A stretch of DNA of 64,000 nucleotides from Brachybacterium avium (lineage in GTDB: Bacteria; Actinomycetota; Actinomycetes; Actinomycetales; Dermabacteraceae), in NCBI RefSeq assembly GCF_002216795.1, contig NZ_CP022316.1:2881205-2945204 (forward strand), in the 5' to 3' direction. The notes beneath the pieces are model-generated. The model was not told the origin of the DNA. It made no database searches and was given only the letters and a program-made list of their open reading frames with translations. Shown piece by piece: positions 34,904-45,363 of this stretch; position 1 is the stretch's first letter, and every line of letters starts with the position of its first letter. A program made the position numbers and the translations under genes.

Positions 34904-35452
34904 GTGAGCACATCGTTCGAGCGTGTCTCGCGCTTCAGCGTCGGATACGACATGCACGAGGTCGACGAGTTCCTCTCCCGCGCCCGCACCGCCTATGAGG
35001 GGCGCGACCCCTCGTTCACCGGCGGTGACATCACGGCGGCCAGCTTCGGCACGGAGCGGGGCGGATATGACATGCGCGTCGTCGACGAGGCGCTGGATCG
35101 GCTCTCCGACGCCTTCGCCCTCCAGGCGCGGGACGATGCCGTCGCCGAGCACGGCGAAGAGGTCTGGGTCGCCCAGCTCACCGAGCGCGCCGAGGTGCTC
35201 AAGGAGCGGTTGGAGCGTCCTGCCGGAGATCGCTTCTCGCCGGCCGCCCAGGGCGAGCCGGCCTACGACAAGGCCGACGTCGACGGTCTGTGCGACCAGC
35301 TCGTCGCCTACTTCACCGACGGTCACCCGATGAGCGTCGATGACGTGCGGCGTGCCGCCTTCGGGCGCCGCCGCGGACCGGACGGCTATCGGGAGGCCGT
35401 GGTCGACGTCTACCTCGATCGTGTCGCGGACGTGATGGCCTCCGTGCCGTGA
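34904..35452 (+). CDS. DivIVA-domain containing protein
   Basis: The protein has 182 residues and carries DivIVA-domain-like repeats: FERVSRFSVGYDMHEVDEFL at the start, then FGTERGGYDMRVVDEALDRL and later PAYDKADVDGLCDQL and RRGPDGYREAVVDVYLDRV. The F/Y-D-x-x-x-V-D pattern appears four times, as in proteins that arrange DivIVA-like contacts. No coiled coil of normal DivIVA length is present, so it is not the polar scaffold itself. It overlaps dxr as GTGA. Confidence 0.75.
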   Translation: MSTSFERVSRFSVGYDMHEVDEFLSRARTAYEGRDPSFTGGDITAASFGTERGGYDMRVVDEALDRLSDAFALQARDDAVAEHGEEVWVAQLTERAEVLKERLERPAGDRFSPAAQGEPAYDKADVDGLCDQLVAYFTDGHPMSVDDVRRAAFGRRRGPDGYREAVVDVYLDRVADVMASVP

Positions 35453-36654
35453 CCGGGACCCGCGAGCGTCGGCTCGCGCTGCTGGGCGCCACCGGATCCA
35501 TCGGCACCCAGGCGCTGGAGGTCCTCACCCGGTTCCCCGAGGTCGCCCGACTGCACGGGATCGCCGTCGGCGGCACCCGACCGGCGCTCGTCGCGCAGCA
35601 GGTCCTCGCCCACCGGCCCGAGCGGGTGGTGGTCTCGGACCCCTCCCGCGCCGATGCCGTCGAGGCGGCGGTGCGGAGCGCCTGCACCGCAGAGGGCCTC
35701 GCCCCGGCCCGGTTCGACGCCGGAGCGGATGCCGTGGTCGACCTCGCCGGCTCCCTCGCGGACGGGGACGTGGTGCTGAACGCGATCACCGGTTCCGTCG
35801 GTCTGCTGCCTACCCTCGCAGCGCTCGCCTCCGGAGCCCGGCTCGCCCTGGCCAACAAGGAATCGCTGGTGGTCGGCGGGCATCTGGTCACCGAGGCCGC
35901 GGCGCCGGGGCAGATCCTGCCGGTGGACTCCGAGCACACGGCGATCGCGCAGGCGCTGGCCGGCGTGCGCCACGACCAGATCGATCACCTGGTGGTCACG
36001 GCCTCCGGCGGCCCCTTCCGAGGCCGGCGCCGTGACCAGCTGGCCGAGGTCACCCCGGAGCAGGCCCTGGCCCATCCCACCTGGTCCATGGGCCGGGTGA
36101 TCACCACCAACTCCGCCACCCTGGTCAACAAGGCGCTCGAGGTGATCGAGGCCAGCTTCCAGTTCGCGCTGCCGGAGGAGCGGGTGCAGGTGGTCGTCCA
36201 CCCGCAGTCGATCGTGCACTCGATGGTCACCCTCGTCGACGGCGCCACCATCGCGCAGGCGAGCCCTCCGGACATGCGCCATGCGATCGGCTGGGCGCTG
36301 GCCCATCCCGAGAAGCTCGCGGGTCTCGCCACGGCGCTGGATTTCCGCGCCGCTCAGTCCTGGACCTTCGAACCGGTCGACGAGGAGACCTTCGATGCGA
36401 TCGACCTCGCCCGCGCCGCCCACCGGGAGGGCGGGGGAGCGATGGCCGTCTTCAACGCCGCGAACGAGGAGGCCGTGGACGGCTTCTTCGCCGGAGACCT
36501 CAGCTTCCTCGGGATCACCGCGCTGATCCGGGCGGTGCTCGAGCATCCGCGGCGCCCCCGTGCCCTCCCGGCCGACGGGGTGGAGCCGCTCCTGGCGGTC
36601 GAGGCGTGGGCGCGCCGCACCGCCCGGCAGCTGATCCCCTCCCTGGAGGGCTGA
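35449..36654 (+). CDS. dxr: 1-deoxy-D-xylulose 5-phosphate reductoisomerase
   Basis: Dxr (401 residues) makes MEP from DXP with NADPH, the second step of the non-mevalonate isoprenoid route; IspG, encoded nearby, acts later in the route. Motifs: LLGATGSIGTQALEV, ALANKESLVVGG, PVDSEHTAIAQAL, ASGGPFRGR and MGRVITTNSATLVNKALEVIEA. The flexible-loop and C-terminal regions are present. GTG 35449 overlaps the preceding stop. Confidence 0.95.
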   Translation: MTGTRERRLALLGATGSIGTQALEVLTRFPEVARLHGIAVGGTRPALVAQQVLAHRPERVVVSDPSRADAVEAAVRSACTAEGLAPARFDAGADAVVDLAGSLADGDVVLNAITGSVGLLPTLAALASGARLALANKESLVVGGHLVTEAAAPGQILPVDSEHTAIAQALAGVRHDQIDHLVVTASGGPFRGRRRDQLAEVTPEQALAHPTWSMGRVITTNSATLVNKALEVIEASFQFALPEERVQVVVHPQSIVHSMVTLVDGATIAQASPPDMRHAIGWALAHPEKLAGLATALDFRAAQSWTFEPVDEETFDAIDLARAAHREGGGAMAVFNAANEEAVDGFFAGDLSFLGITALIRAVLEHPRRPRALPADGVEPLLAVEAWARRTARQLIPSLEG

Positions 36655-36657
36655 GGC

Positions 36658-38000
36658 ATGCTGCTGTTCGTGCTCGGCATCCTGGTGATCGCCGTGGGCC
36701 TCACCCTCTCGATCGCCCTGCACGAGATCGGGCACCTGGTGCCGGCGAAGCTGTTCGGCGTGCGCGTCACCCAGTACATGATCGGGTTCGGCCCCACGAT
36801 CCTCTCCCGCACCCGCGGGGAGACCGAGTACGGCATCAAGGCGATCCCGCTGGGCGGCTTCATCCGGATGATCGGGATGTATCCCCGCACAAGGGGGAGC
36901 CCCCGGGCACCATCCGGGAGGATTCCACCGGCCTGCTCCAGCAGGTGTCGGAGCTGTCCGAGGAGGCGAAGCAGTACGAGTCCACCCTGTACGGGCCCGA
37001 GGATGCTCACCGCACCTTCGTCGCCCTCGCGGTGCTGAAGAAGTTGGTGGTGATGCTGGGCGGCCCCTGCATGAACCTGCTGATCTCCGTCGTGCTGATG
37101 GTGGTCCTGGTCAGCGGCATCGGCCTGCCGGCCGTGACCCCGACCGTGCAGGCGGTCTCCGAGTGCGTGGTTCCAGCGGATGCTCCTGCCGACGTCGGCT
37201 GCGAGGGCCGCGAGCCCGCCCCGGCGCTCGCGGCGGGGATCCGACCCGGAGACATCCTGCGGGTGATCGACGGCAGGCAGATCCACAGCTGGGACGACGT
37301 CACCGCCGCGGTGAGGGCCGCCCAGGACCGCACCGTCGAGGTCGTCGTCGAGAGGGACGGCGAGATGATCCCCCTCGAGGCGACCATGGTGGTCGACGCC
37401 CGCCCGGTGCTGGACGAGGACGGCGCCGTGGTGCGGGACGCCGCAGGGGACCTGGTCACCGAACAGGTCGGGTTCCTGGGCGTCGCCGGCACCCCGGACC
37501 TGGTGCCGCAGTCCCCGGCGATGGTGCCGGAGATGGCGTGGTCGGCCTTCACCCGGACCGGGGAGCTGGTGCTCACCCTGCCGGTGCGGCTGTGGGAGGT
37601 GGGGCAGGCTGCCTTCGGCACCGCCGAACGCGATCCCAACGGCCCGCTCGGCGTGGTGGGAGTCTCGCGTCTGGCCGGTGAGGTCGCCGCCGCCGACCAG
37701 CCCGGCTTCGAGCTGCGCGAGAAGGTGGGCACGATGCTCTCGATGCTCGCCTCGCTGAACATGGCGCTGTTCGTGTTCAACCTGGTGCCGCTGCTGCCGC
37801 TGGACGGCGGGCATGTCGCCGGAGCGCTGTTCGAGGGGGTCCGTCGCTTCCTCGCCCGGCTGCGGGGCCGGCCCGACCCCGGCCCGGTGGACATGTCCCG
37901 CATGCTCCCGGTGACCAATGCGGTGGCGCTGGTGTTCATCCTGATGACGGTGCTGCTGCTGTATGCGGACATCGTCAAACCCATCACCTTGTTCCCCTGA
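36658..38000 (+). CDS. rseP: Site-2 (RIP) metalloprotease RseP/Rip1-like (frameshifted as read)
   Basis: This intramembrane zinc protease cleaves membrane-bound anti-sigma factors. The first helix carries HEIGH (zinc ligands), followed by [13 protein letters not shown] and [14 protein letters not shown]; a PDZ domain spans about residues 195-245; the C-terminal helix holds [13 protein letters not shown]. The frame breaks at CCCC 36883-36886: [12 protein letters not shown] is expected with one more C. After that the second frame runs to 38000, giving about 447 residues. It follows dxr by 3 nt and precedes ispG, the usual order. Confidence 0.9.
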
Positions 38001-38103
38001 ACCCCGGTGGTGCACGCCACCGTCATCGTGCAGGAGCGGTGGAGGTCTCTCGCCCCGCCTCGCAACCCCCGCCGCGGAAGTCCATAATGAGGAGGTGACT
38101 TCA

Positions 38104-39255
38104 GTGAGCCTGGGCATCCCGTCCGTCAAGCAGCCGCCGCCGGTGCTCGCCCCCCGGCGGAAGACCCGCAAGGTCAGGCTCGGCGACCTCTACGTCGGCG
38201 GCGATGCACCGATCACGGTGCAGTCGATGACCACCACCCCCACGCATGACATCAACGCGACCCTGCAGCAGATCGCGGAGCTGACCGCAGCGGGCTGCGA
38301 CATCGTGCGGGTGGCCTGCCCCCGGCAGGAGGACGCCGACGCGCTGGCCGCGATCGCCGCCAAATCCCCGATCCCGGTGATCGCCGACATCCACTTCCAG
38401 CCCAAGTACGTCTTCGCCGCCATCGAGGCCGGTTGCGCCGGGGTGCGGGTGAACCCCGGGAACATCCGCCGCTTCGACGATCAGGTGCGGGACATCGCCA
38501 AGGCCGCGAGGGACCACGGCACCGCCCTGCGGATCGGGGTGAACGCCGGCAGCATCGACCAGCGCATGATGACCGCGGACCGGGTCACCCCCGAGGCGCT
38601 GGTGGCGTCCGCGAAGTGGGAGGCCTCCCTGTTCGAGGAGCACGACTTCCACGACTTCGGCATCTCTGTCAAGCACAACGACCCGGTGATCATGGTCGAC
38701 GCCTACCGCCAGCTCTCCGAGGAAGGAGACTGGCCGCTGCACCTGGGCGTGACCGAGGCGGGACCCGCCTTCCAGGGCACCATCAAGTCCTCCGTGGCCT
38801 TCGGCATCCTGCTGGGAGAGGGCATCGGCGACACCATCCGCGTGTCGCTGTCGGCCCCACCGGTCGAGGAGGTCAAGGTCGGGATCCAGATCCTGCAGTC
38901 GCTGAACCTCAAGGCCCGCAAGCTCGATATCGTCTCCTGCCCCTCCTGCGGCCGTGCCCAGGTGGACGTCTACAAGCTCGCCGATGAGGTCACCGAGGGG
39001 CTCAAGCACCTCGAGGTCCCGTTGCGCGTGGCCGTGATGGGCTGCGTCGTCAACGGTCCGGGCGAGGCCCGCGAGGCCGATCTCGGTGTCGCTTCCGGCA
39101 ACGGCAAGGGCCAGATCTTCGTCAAGGGCCAGGTCATCAAGACCGTCCCCGAGGCGGATATCGTCGAGACCCTGCTGGCCGAGGCGAACCGTATCGCGTC
39201 CGAGATGGATGAGAACGAGCCCTCCTCCGGTGTCCCGTCCGTCTCTGTGGGCTGA
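38104..39255 (+). CDS. ispG: 4-hydroxy-3-methylbut-2-enyl diphosphate synthase
   Basis: IspG (383 residues) is a 4Fe-4S enzyme converting MEcPP to HMBPP in isoprenoid synthesis. Motifs: [38 protein letters not shown], and the cluster ligands SCPSCGR and [14 protein letters not shown] 38104 is chosen because GAGGAGGT (38089-38096) lies 7 nt upstream; GTG 38095 would sit inside the ribosome binding site. Confidence 0.95.
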   Translation: MSLGIPSVKQPPPVLAPRRKTRKVRLGDLYVGGDAPITVQSMTTTPTHDINATLQQIAELTAAGCDIVRVACPRQEDADALAAIAAKSPIPVIADIHFQPKYVFAAIEAGCAGVRVNPGNIRRFDDQVRDIAKAARDHGTALRIGVNAGSIDQRMMTADRVTPEALVASAKWEASLFEEHDFHDFGISVKHNDPVIMVDAYRQLSEEGDWPLHLGVTEAGPAFQGTIKSSVAFGILLGEGIGDTIRVSLSAPPVEEVKVGIQILQSLNLKARKLDIVSCPSCGRAQVDVYKLADEVTEGLKHLEVPLRVAVMGCVVNGPGEAREADLGVASGNGKGQIFVKGQVIKTVPEADIVETLLAEANRIASEMDENEPSSGVPSVSVG

Positions 39256-39261
39256 GCGGCG

Positions 39262-40113
39262 ATGTTCCGGCGCGGGGGGCGGGTCCGAGCGGTCCGCCAA
39301 GGCAGCCATGAGGCCGCGATCGCCCTCGCGCTGACCGACCCGGTCACCAACGCCCTGGCCGGCGCGCGCCTGCGCGAGCTCGGCCGCTCCGCCACCCTGT
39401 CCCAGGAGTTCTCCCTGGTCGGCGAGGAGCGGAGCCCTGAGGGGCTGCTGTGGCACGGGGTGAACCTGAACCCGATATCCGCCACCGACCGGGCGCTCGA
39501 GGACTTCGGACGGCAGCAGTCGTCCCGGCCACGCAGATCCAGCTCGGTGGTCGGCGACCGGCATGCGGTCGAGATCCTCTGGGAAGCGCTGGCGGAGGTC
39601 TGGGGGAGCGACGTGCGGGAATACCGCTGGAGCCAGCCGCTGCTGCTGGCCGAGGATCCGGGCGCGGTCCCGAAGCACCCGCCGGTCGGGCTGCGCGCCG
39701 CCGTCCCAGGAGAGGAGGCGGCGGTGTTCCCCGCCGCCGTCGCCATGTTCCGCGAGGAGGTGGGGGTGGACCCGCTGGCCGGGGACGGCGGCCGCTCCTA
39801 TCGATCGCGCATCGCCGACCTGATCCGTCGGGGTCGTACCTATGTCGTCATCGAGGACGGCGAGGTGCTGTTCAAGGCCGACGTCGGTGCCCTGTTCGGG
39901 CCGGTCGCCCAGATCCACGGGGTATGGGTGCGCCCCGACCAGCGAGGGCGTGGCCTCGGCCGGGCGGGCATGGCCGAGCTGGTGCACCTGGTGCACCGCG
40001 ATCATGTCCCGCAGGTCTCGCTCTACGTCAACGACTTCAACGAACCGGCCCGGCGAGCCTACGCCGCCTCCGGCTTCCGCCAGGTCGGAGAGCTCTCCAC
40101 GATCCTGTTCTGA
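39262..40113 (+). CDS. DUF4081-GNAT acetyltransferase
   Basis: The protein has 283 residues. The N-terminal half fits DUF4081 (ending LLWHGVNLNPI, SSSVVGDRHAVEILWE). The C-terminal half is a GNAT domain with the acetyl-CoA loop RPDQRGRGLGRAGMAELV and VSLYVNDFNEPARRAYAASGF. The substrate is unknown. It follows ispG by 6 nt, as in mycobacteria, where the same family is found next to ispG. Confidence 0.85.
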   Translation: MFRRGGRVRAVRQGSHEAAIALALTDPVTNALAGARLRELGRSATLSQEFSLVGEERSPEGLLWHGVNLNPISATDRALEDFGRQQSSRPRRSSSVVGDRHAVEILWEALAEVWGSDVREYRWSQPLLLAEDPGAVPKHPPVGLRAAVPGEEAAVFPAAVAMFREEVGVDPLAGDGGRSYRSRIADLIRRGRTYVVIEDGEVLFKADVGALFGPVAQIHGVWVRPDQRGRGLGRAGMAELVHLVHRDHVPQVSLYVNDFNEPARRAYAASGFRQVGELSTILF

Positions 40114-40155
40114 GCGTCCTTCGCCGATCGGCACCGCGAACGAGGCGCGGTCCGC

Positions 40156-41562
40156 TCAGCGTCGCAGGAGCGCATCGAGCGTCAGCAGTACGTTCGCCGC
40201 CGTCCAGGCCAGCGGTGCCACCTCCGCCGGGCGCCCGTCGAAGAGCACCTTCTCCGGCAGGGACCCGGCCGCGGTGCGGTGCTCGGCGAGCCAGCGGAGG
40301 ATCCCCATCGCCGCCGCATGCTCGCCGGTGCGGGCGAGAGCGAGGCCCAGCAGGCTCGTCGAGGGCGTCCAGCTCACCCCGTCCGCGCGCCAGGAGGCGC
40401 CCGGGGCGATCCCGCCGCCCGGCCGGGCCAGCTCGTGACGAAGCGCGGCGAGCTGCCCGGACGGGACCACGCCGTGGCAGCCGCTCGCATCCAGGAGAGC
40501 CCGCGCAGAATCGGCACCTCCCCCTGCGCGGTAGCGCTGATAGCCGCCGCGCCCGAAGGTGCCCTCCAGCAGGAGCGTGAAGGTCTTGGCGGCCAGGTGC
40601 ACCTCCGGATCCTCGGTGAGAGACGCCCCCGCGCGCAGCCCCATCAGCGTCGCAGCCATGGTCCACAGGGTCACGGAGTGCTCGCGCCTCTCCCAGTAGT
40701 CGGGGGAGACCGGCGGCATCCCGGCGCCGTCCTGCGTCGAGGAACGCAGTGCATCCACGGACACAGTGACCAGCGTGGTCAGGCGCTGCGTGACGATCTC
40801 CTGCCGGTCCCCGCCGGCGCGCCCCGCCGCCGCCGCGACCTCGGCTGTCGCCCACAGCAGCAGGCCGATGCCGTCGAACTGGCGCTGCCTGCGATCCGGT
40901 GCTCGGTCCGTGCCGGGGTCGTAGCGGGCCTCGAACCAGCCGTCGCGGGCCTGGAGGGACTGCAGGTGAGCGAGGACGTCCACGGCACGATCGAGGTGAC
41001 CCACCCGGGCCAGGGCCACCGCGCAGAACGCGGCATCACGGGGCCAGATGTGCTGCCAGGAGGGGCTCCACCCCGCGACGGGGGCGGGCAGCGCGTCACC
41101 GAGGACCCAGAGGTCCTGCAGCGCGGAGGCCGCGAGGTCCTGCAGCAGCGGCTCCTGCGGGAGGGCTTCGGTGAGCCGCTCCCGCCAGGCGGCGGTGCCC
41201 TCGTCGAAGCGGTGGGCACGGCGCCGCACAGGGGAGGAATCCGGCAGATCCACAGCGAGCCGGGTGCCGGGGAGCACGTCGAGGGGGACCCCGCGCCCGC
41301 CGACGAGAATCCGGGTGCCGCGTGCGTCATAGGCGACGGTCCCGGACCAGAGCGGGATCACGGTGCGGGGGTCGGCCTCGGGCGGTGCCAGCTTCCATCC
41401 GGCGAGGGAACCGGCACCGACCGCACCGAGCGCGGCAGCGACCCCGGCGCCGCGCAGCAGCTGACGCCGCGACGTCCCGGGCCGCGGGGGACTCGCCTCC
41501 GCGCCCGTGGAGCTCGTCCCGGGATCCGGGGCGTCCGGGTCTCGCTGTCCTCGCCGGTGCAT
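40156..41562 (-). CDS. Tat-exported GH15-like (alpha/alpha)6-barrel protein
   Basis: The protein has 468 residues. A twin-arginine signal is visible: SRRQLLRGAGVAAALGAVGA. The mature part resembles glucoamylase-type (GH15-like) barrels: HIWPRDAAFCAVALARVGH, DGIGLLLWATAEVA, and SLPEKVLFDGRPAEVAPLAWTAA near the end, where Glu in PEK would be the catalytic base. The substrate is unknown. It is convergent with the GNAT gene and divergent from proS. Confidence 0.78.
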   Translation of the reverse strand: MHRRGQRDPDAPDPGTSSTGAEASPPRPGTSRRQLLRGAGVAAALGAVGAGSLAGWKLAPPEADPRTVIPLWSGTVAYDARGTRILVGGRGVPLDVLPGTRLAVDLPDSSPVRRRAHRFDEGTAAWRERLTEALPQEPLLQDLAASALQDLWVLGDALPAPVAGWSPSWQHIWPRDAAFCAVALARVGHLDRAVDVLAHLQSLQARDGWFEARYDPGTDRAPDRRQRQFDGIGLLLWATAEVAAAAGRAGGDRQEIVTQRLTTLVTVSVDALRSSTQDGAGMPPVSPDYWERREHSVTLWTMAATLMGLRAGASLTEDPEVHLAAKTFTLLLEGTFGRGGYQRYRAGGGADSARALLDASGCHGVVPSGQLAALRHELARPGGGIAPGASWRADGVSWTPSTSLLGLALARTGEHAAAMGILRWLAEHRTAAGSLPEKVLFDGRPAEVAPLAWTAANVLLTLDALLRR

Positions 41563-41640
41563 CCGTCCAGGGTACCGAGGCGCCGTGCACCGGCGTCCGC
41601 CGGGCCGCCGCCACCAGTACGGCCGGGCCCTCGCGCCCAG

Positions 41641-41646
41641 TACGAT
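41641..41646 (+). promoter_or_regulatory. Putative -10 box of proS (TACGAT)
   Basis: TACGAT lies 59 nt before the proS ATG. AAAGG (41693-41697) is a weak ribosome binding site. Confidence 0.35.
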
Positions 41647-41705
41647 GGGGCCGCGCGAGCCCCGGTGGCCCCGCCCCGAACCACCCCGTGTGAAAGGCCT
41701 GCCCC

Positions 41706-43490
41706 ATGATCCGTCTGTCCTCGTCCTTCGTCCGCACCCTGCGGGAGGACCCGGCCGACGCCGAGGTCGCCAGTCACCGGCTGCTGGTGCGTGCGGGCTA
41801 CATCCGTCGCAGCGCCGCCGGGGTGTACACCTGGCTGCCGCTGGGGCTGAAGGTGCTGCGCAAGGTCGAGCAGATCGTGCGCGAGGAGCAGGACGCGATC
41901 GGTGGCCAGGAGGTGCTGTTCTCGGCGCTGCAGCCGCGTGAGCCCTACGAGACCACCGGGCGCTGGGAGGACTACGGCCCGAACCTGTTCCGGCTGCAGG
42001 ACCGCCGGCACGACGACTACCTCCTGGCCCCCACCCACGAGGAGATGTTCACCCTCACGGTCAAGGACCTGTTCTCCTCGTACAAGGACCTGCCCACCAT
42101 GCTGTACCAGATCCAGTCGAAGTACCGCGATGAGGCGCGGCCCCGGGCAGGGCTGCTGCGCACCCGCGAGTTCATCATGAAGGACGCCTACTCCTTCGAT
42201 GTGACCGACGCGGGCCTGGACGTCTCCTACGAGAAGCAGCGTGTCGCCTACCAGCGCACCTTCGACCGGCTGGGACTGCCCACCGTGATCTGCCGCGCCG
42301 ACGCCGGCGCCATGGGCGGCTCCCGCTCCGAGGAGTTCCTGCACCCCACGTCGGTCGGCGAGGACACCTTCGTGGTCTCCGAGGGCGGCTATGCCGCGAA
42401 CGTCGAGGCGGTCACCACGCTCGCCCCGCCCGCGCTGGACGACGCCATGATCGCCGCACTCCCGGCGATGCACGTCGAGGACACCCCCGGAGCGAGCACC
42501 ATCGCGAAGCTCACCGATTTCTCCAATCAGGCCTTCCCGGGGAAGGGACCGATCGCCGAGTCGGGGGAGTGGACCCGCCACGAGATGCTCAAGCACCTCG
42601 TCTACCTGCTGACCTTCCCCGACGGTTCCACCGAACCGTTGGTCATCGCTCTGCCCGGCGACCGGGAGGTCGACGGAAAGCGGCTGGAGGCGGCGCTGTC
42701 CCCTGCGATCGCGACCCCCTTCACCGAGGCGGATTTCGAGAAGCAGCCGGTGCTGAAGAAGGGGTACATCGGTCCCGAGGGGCTCGGGATGGAGTCTGCC
42801 TCGGGGATCCGCTACCTGGTCGATCCGCGCGTCGTGCCCGGCACCTCGTGGGTCGCCGGCGCCGGCGAGAAGGACAAGCACCTCTACGACCTCGTCTTCG
42901 GCCGGGACTTCACCGCCGACGGCACCATCGAGGCCGCGGAGGTGCGCGACGGCGATCCTGCGCCCGACGGCTCCGGCCCGCTGCGTCTGACCCGCGGCAT
43001 GGAGATGGGGCACATCTTCCAGCTGGGTCGCAAGTATGCCGAAGCGCTGGACCTCAAGGTCCTCGACGAGAACGGCAAGACCGCAGTGGTGACCATGGGC
43101 TCCTACGGCATCGGTGTGACCCGGGCCGTGGCCGCGGTCGCCGAGCTCTTCCACGACGACAAGGGCCTGGTCTGGCCCCGTCAGCTCGCTCCGGCCGATG
43201 TGCACATCGTCGCCACCGGCAAGGGGCAGGAGATCTTCGCGGAGGCGGAGCGGATCGCTGTCGAGCTCGAGGCCCGCGGCCTGGAGGTGCTCTACGACGA
43301 TCGGCCCAAGGTCTCTCCGGGCGTGAAGTTCAAGGATTCCGAGCTGCTGGGTGTGCCCACCTCGGTGGTCGTGGGCCGGAGCCTCGCCGAGGGCGTGGTC
43401 GAGCTGCGGGACCGCGGCAGCGGCGAGATCCGCGAGGTCAGCCCCCAGGAGATCGTCGCGGCGGTGGTCGAGGAGGTCCGCGGCGTCTGA
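41706..43490 (+). CDS. proS: Prolyl-tRNA synthetase
   Basis: ProRS (594 residues) is of the bacterial type with the editing insert. Class II motifs: [21 protein letters not shown], motif 2 [21 protein letters not shown], motif 3 [16 protein letters not shown]. The INS editing domain lies at about residues 225-390, including [15 protein letters not shown]. The C-terminal anticodon-binding domain has [10 protein letters not shown] and [20 protein letters not shown]. Length and domains are normal. Confidence 0.97.
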   Translation: MIRLSSSFVRTLREDPADAEVASHRLLVRAGYIRRSAAGVYTWLPLGLKVLRKVEQIVREEQDAIGGQEVLFSALQPREPYETTGRWEDYGPNLFRLQDRRHDDYLLAPTHEEMFTLTVKDLFSSYKDLPTMLYQIQSKYRDEARPRAGLLRTREFIMKDAYSFDVTDAGLDVSYEKQRVAYQRTFDRLGLPTVICRADAGAMGGSRSEEFLHPTSVGEDTFVVSEGGYAANVEAVTTLAPPALDDAMIAALPAMHVEDTPGASTIAKLTDFSNQAFPGKGPIAESGEWTRHEMLKHLVYLLTFPDGSTEPLVIALPGDREVDGKRLEAALSPAIATPFTEADFEKQPVLKKGYIGPEGLGMESASGIRYLVDPRVVPGTSWVAGAGEKDKHLYDLVFGRDFTADGTIEAAEVRDGDPAPDGSGPLRLTRGMEMGHIFQLGRKYAEALDLKVLDENGKTAVVTMGSYGIGVTRAVAAVAELFHDDKGLVWPRQLAPADVHIVATGKGQEIFAEAERIAVELEARGLEVLYDDRPKVSPGVKFKDSELLGVPTSVVVGRSLAEGVVELRDRGSGEIREVSPQEIVAAVVEEVRGV

Positions 43491-43505
43491 GCCGTCGACA
43501 CCCGC

Positions 43506-43540
43506 GCGGGCGGGGCGCCGCCGGGCGGCGTCCTGCCCGC
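43506..43540 (+). terminator. Hairpin between convergent proS and the DUF4439 gene
   Basis: GCGGGC pairs with GCCCGC around an inner CGCCG-CGGCG stem. It lies between two convergent stops and may serve both. Confidence 0.55.
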
Positions 43541-43560
43541 GACTGCGCGGGCGCTGCCAG

Positions 43561-44639
43561 TCACCCCTGCGCGGGCGGCGGCTGTTCGACCTCGAGGCTC
43601 GGCAGCGGCTCCATGCGGTCCACCAGCGGCGCCAGCTGCTCCGCTTCCTGCAGGGCCGCGGCGATCGGCAGCGGACGCCGCTCGAACGGAGCGGCGCCGA
43701 CCAGCGCGATGTGATCGATCAGCAGTCCCTGGGCCAGCAGCGTCGGCAGCTCCGCAGCGGCCTGCTCATCGAGGGTCCCTCCGGGGATGGCATAGACCGC
43801 CTGGCGGGCGACGACCGGGGCGCCGTCCTCCTCGGCGATCTCACCGAGCTCCCCGGCGCGCTCGCGATGGAGCGCGGTGAGGTCCAGATGCTGCTGCCGC
43901 ACCTCGCCCGCAGACCGGGCCGCGAGCACCTCGTGGAGGAACCCGGCGTACCACTCCTCCAGCTGGGCCCGCTCGAGCGTGCGCTGGTAATCGGTCTCGG
44001 CGCCGATCGACGGCGGATCGGTGGTGGGCACCACCCGGGCCGGCACCAGCTCCTCCGCTGCGGGGGAGGGGGCACCCCGTCCTCGCCGGCACCGCCGCGC
44101 ATCCGCTGCGCGGCCCACGCCGTGTGCGCCGCGATCGCGACCACGGGCCGTGCCAGGGAGCCGGAGATCTGACGCGCCGCCGAGGCGGCGAGGTCACGCA
44201 GCTGGGCCAGGGTCGCCACCAGGCCCGGCAGATCGGTCGGGGTTCCCTCGGGCGGCGGGGGCGGGGACTGTCCCGGTGAGGGATCATCCTCCGCCTCTCG
44301 CTCCTTCTCCCGCTCCGCGCCGGTCAGCAGGGCGGTGCGCTGCACCGGCAGGGCGGCGGAGAGCGCCGCCAGGGCCGAGGACAGCAGCGGGTCCCCGCCG
44401 GCGTCGCCGTCGGCGACCACCCGCGCGGTGCCGGCGATCGCACTGTCCAACAGCTCCAGCAGATCCGCCCGATACAGATCGTCGATCCCCGGCGGAGGCG
44501 GCGTGTACTCCTCCGGCTGGCCCAGCGCGATCCGCCCGCAGCCCGCCAGCGGCAGCAGCACCGCCAGACCGGAGGCCCGCAGCAGCATGCGACGGGAGGG
44601 GCCGGGGGCGGCGCAGGGCGGAGCAGAGGGACGGGGCAC
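43561..44639 (-). CDS. Ferritin-like DUF4439 lipoprotein (frameshifted as read)
   Basis: The product has about 359 residues. The N terminus has SRRMLLRASGLAVLLPLAGC, a signal with lipobox LAGC. A first helical domain (LYRADLLELLDSAIAG...) and a Pro-rich linker are followed by a DUF4439 ferritin-like four-helix domain (ETDYQRTLERAQLEEWYAGF, LHEV, HRERAGEL). The frame breaks at the G runs 44062-44072: GVPPSPAAEELV is expected with one more base. The start is GTG 44639 or ATG 44588. A DUF4439 gene between proS and rimP is also seen in mycobacteria. Metal binding is not evident. Confidence 0.78.
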
Positions 44640-44765
44640 GGGATGATTCTCGCATCGGAGCCTCAGGTGGAGGCACGGACCGGCCGTGGCCACTATCCTG
44701 GTGCCATCGCCCCGGGGTCTCCCCGGGCACCACAGACACCCATAGCAGCAGGAGGCGAGCGGGCC

Positions 44766-45362
44766 ATGAGCGCACTCGAGGACCAGACCATCCTGCGGGA
44801 GACGGCCACACGGGTGCTGGACGCCCATGGGCTCGTGCTCGAGGACGTCGAGATCCGGCGCGGCGGCGGGATGCCGCAGGTGCGCCTCGTCGTGGACCTC
44901 CCGGAGGACCAGCTGGGCAGCGTGGATCTCGATACCGTCGCCGACGCCTCGCGAACGCTCTCCGAGGCCGTGGACGCCGATGATGCCGTGCTGGGCAGCA
45001 CACCGGTGCTGCTCGAGGTCACCACCCCGGGCGTCGACCGCGAGCTGACGCAGCCGCGTCACTTCCGCCGCTCCCGCGGGCGCCTGCTGGCACTGACGGT
45101 CGCCGACGGCACCAGCTATCGGGCCCGGCTCCTCGCCGTCCACGGCGAGGAGCTGCATCTGCGCCAGGAGCCCGGCCGCGATGACCGCGGGCGCCCGGTG
45201 AAGCTGCCCCCGGGCACGATCGAGCGCCCGGTGATCCCGATCGCCGACGTGCGAACCGCCCGGGTCGAGGTCGAGTTCGACCCGCCCGCCGACCTCGCTC
45301 AGCTGCTCGCTGATGCCGAGACCACCATCGCGGACCATCCGACCGCGCAGAAGGAGAGCTGA
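44766..45362 (+). CDS. rimP: Ribosome maturation factor RimP
   Basis: RimP (198 residues) acts in 30S assembly. Conserved segments: [26 protein letters not shown], the [23 protein letters not shown] core and a C-terminal SH3-like domain ([13 protein letters not shown]). The ATG start is preceded by AGGAGGCGAG. NusA follows after 1 nt. Confidence 0.94.
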   Translation: MSALEDQTILRETATRVLDAHGLVLEDVEIRRGGGMPQVRLVVDLPEDQLGSVDLDTVADASRTLSEAVDADDAVLGSTPVLLEVTTPGVDRELTQPRHFRRSRGRLLALTVADGTSYRARLLAVHGEELHLRQEPGRDDRGRPVKLPPGTIERPVIPIADVRTARVEVEFDPPADLAQLLADAETTIADHPTAQKES

Positions 45363-45363
45363 G

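Noticed and set aside
33497..38000. Programmed frameshifting in rlmN and rseP
   Set aside because: No slippery heptamer with downstream pseudoknot is evident, and the same one-base loss in C/G runs occurs in unrelated genes, which points to base-call error.
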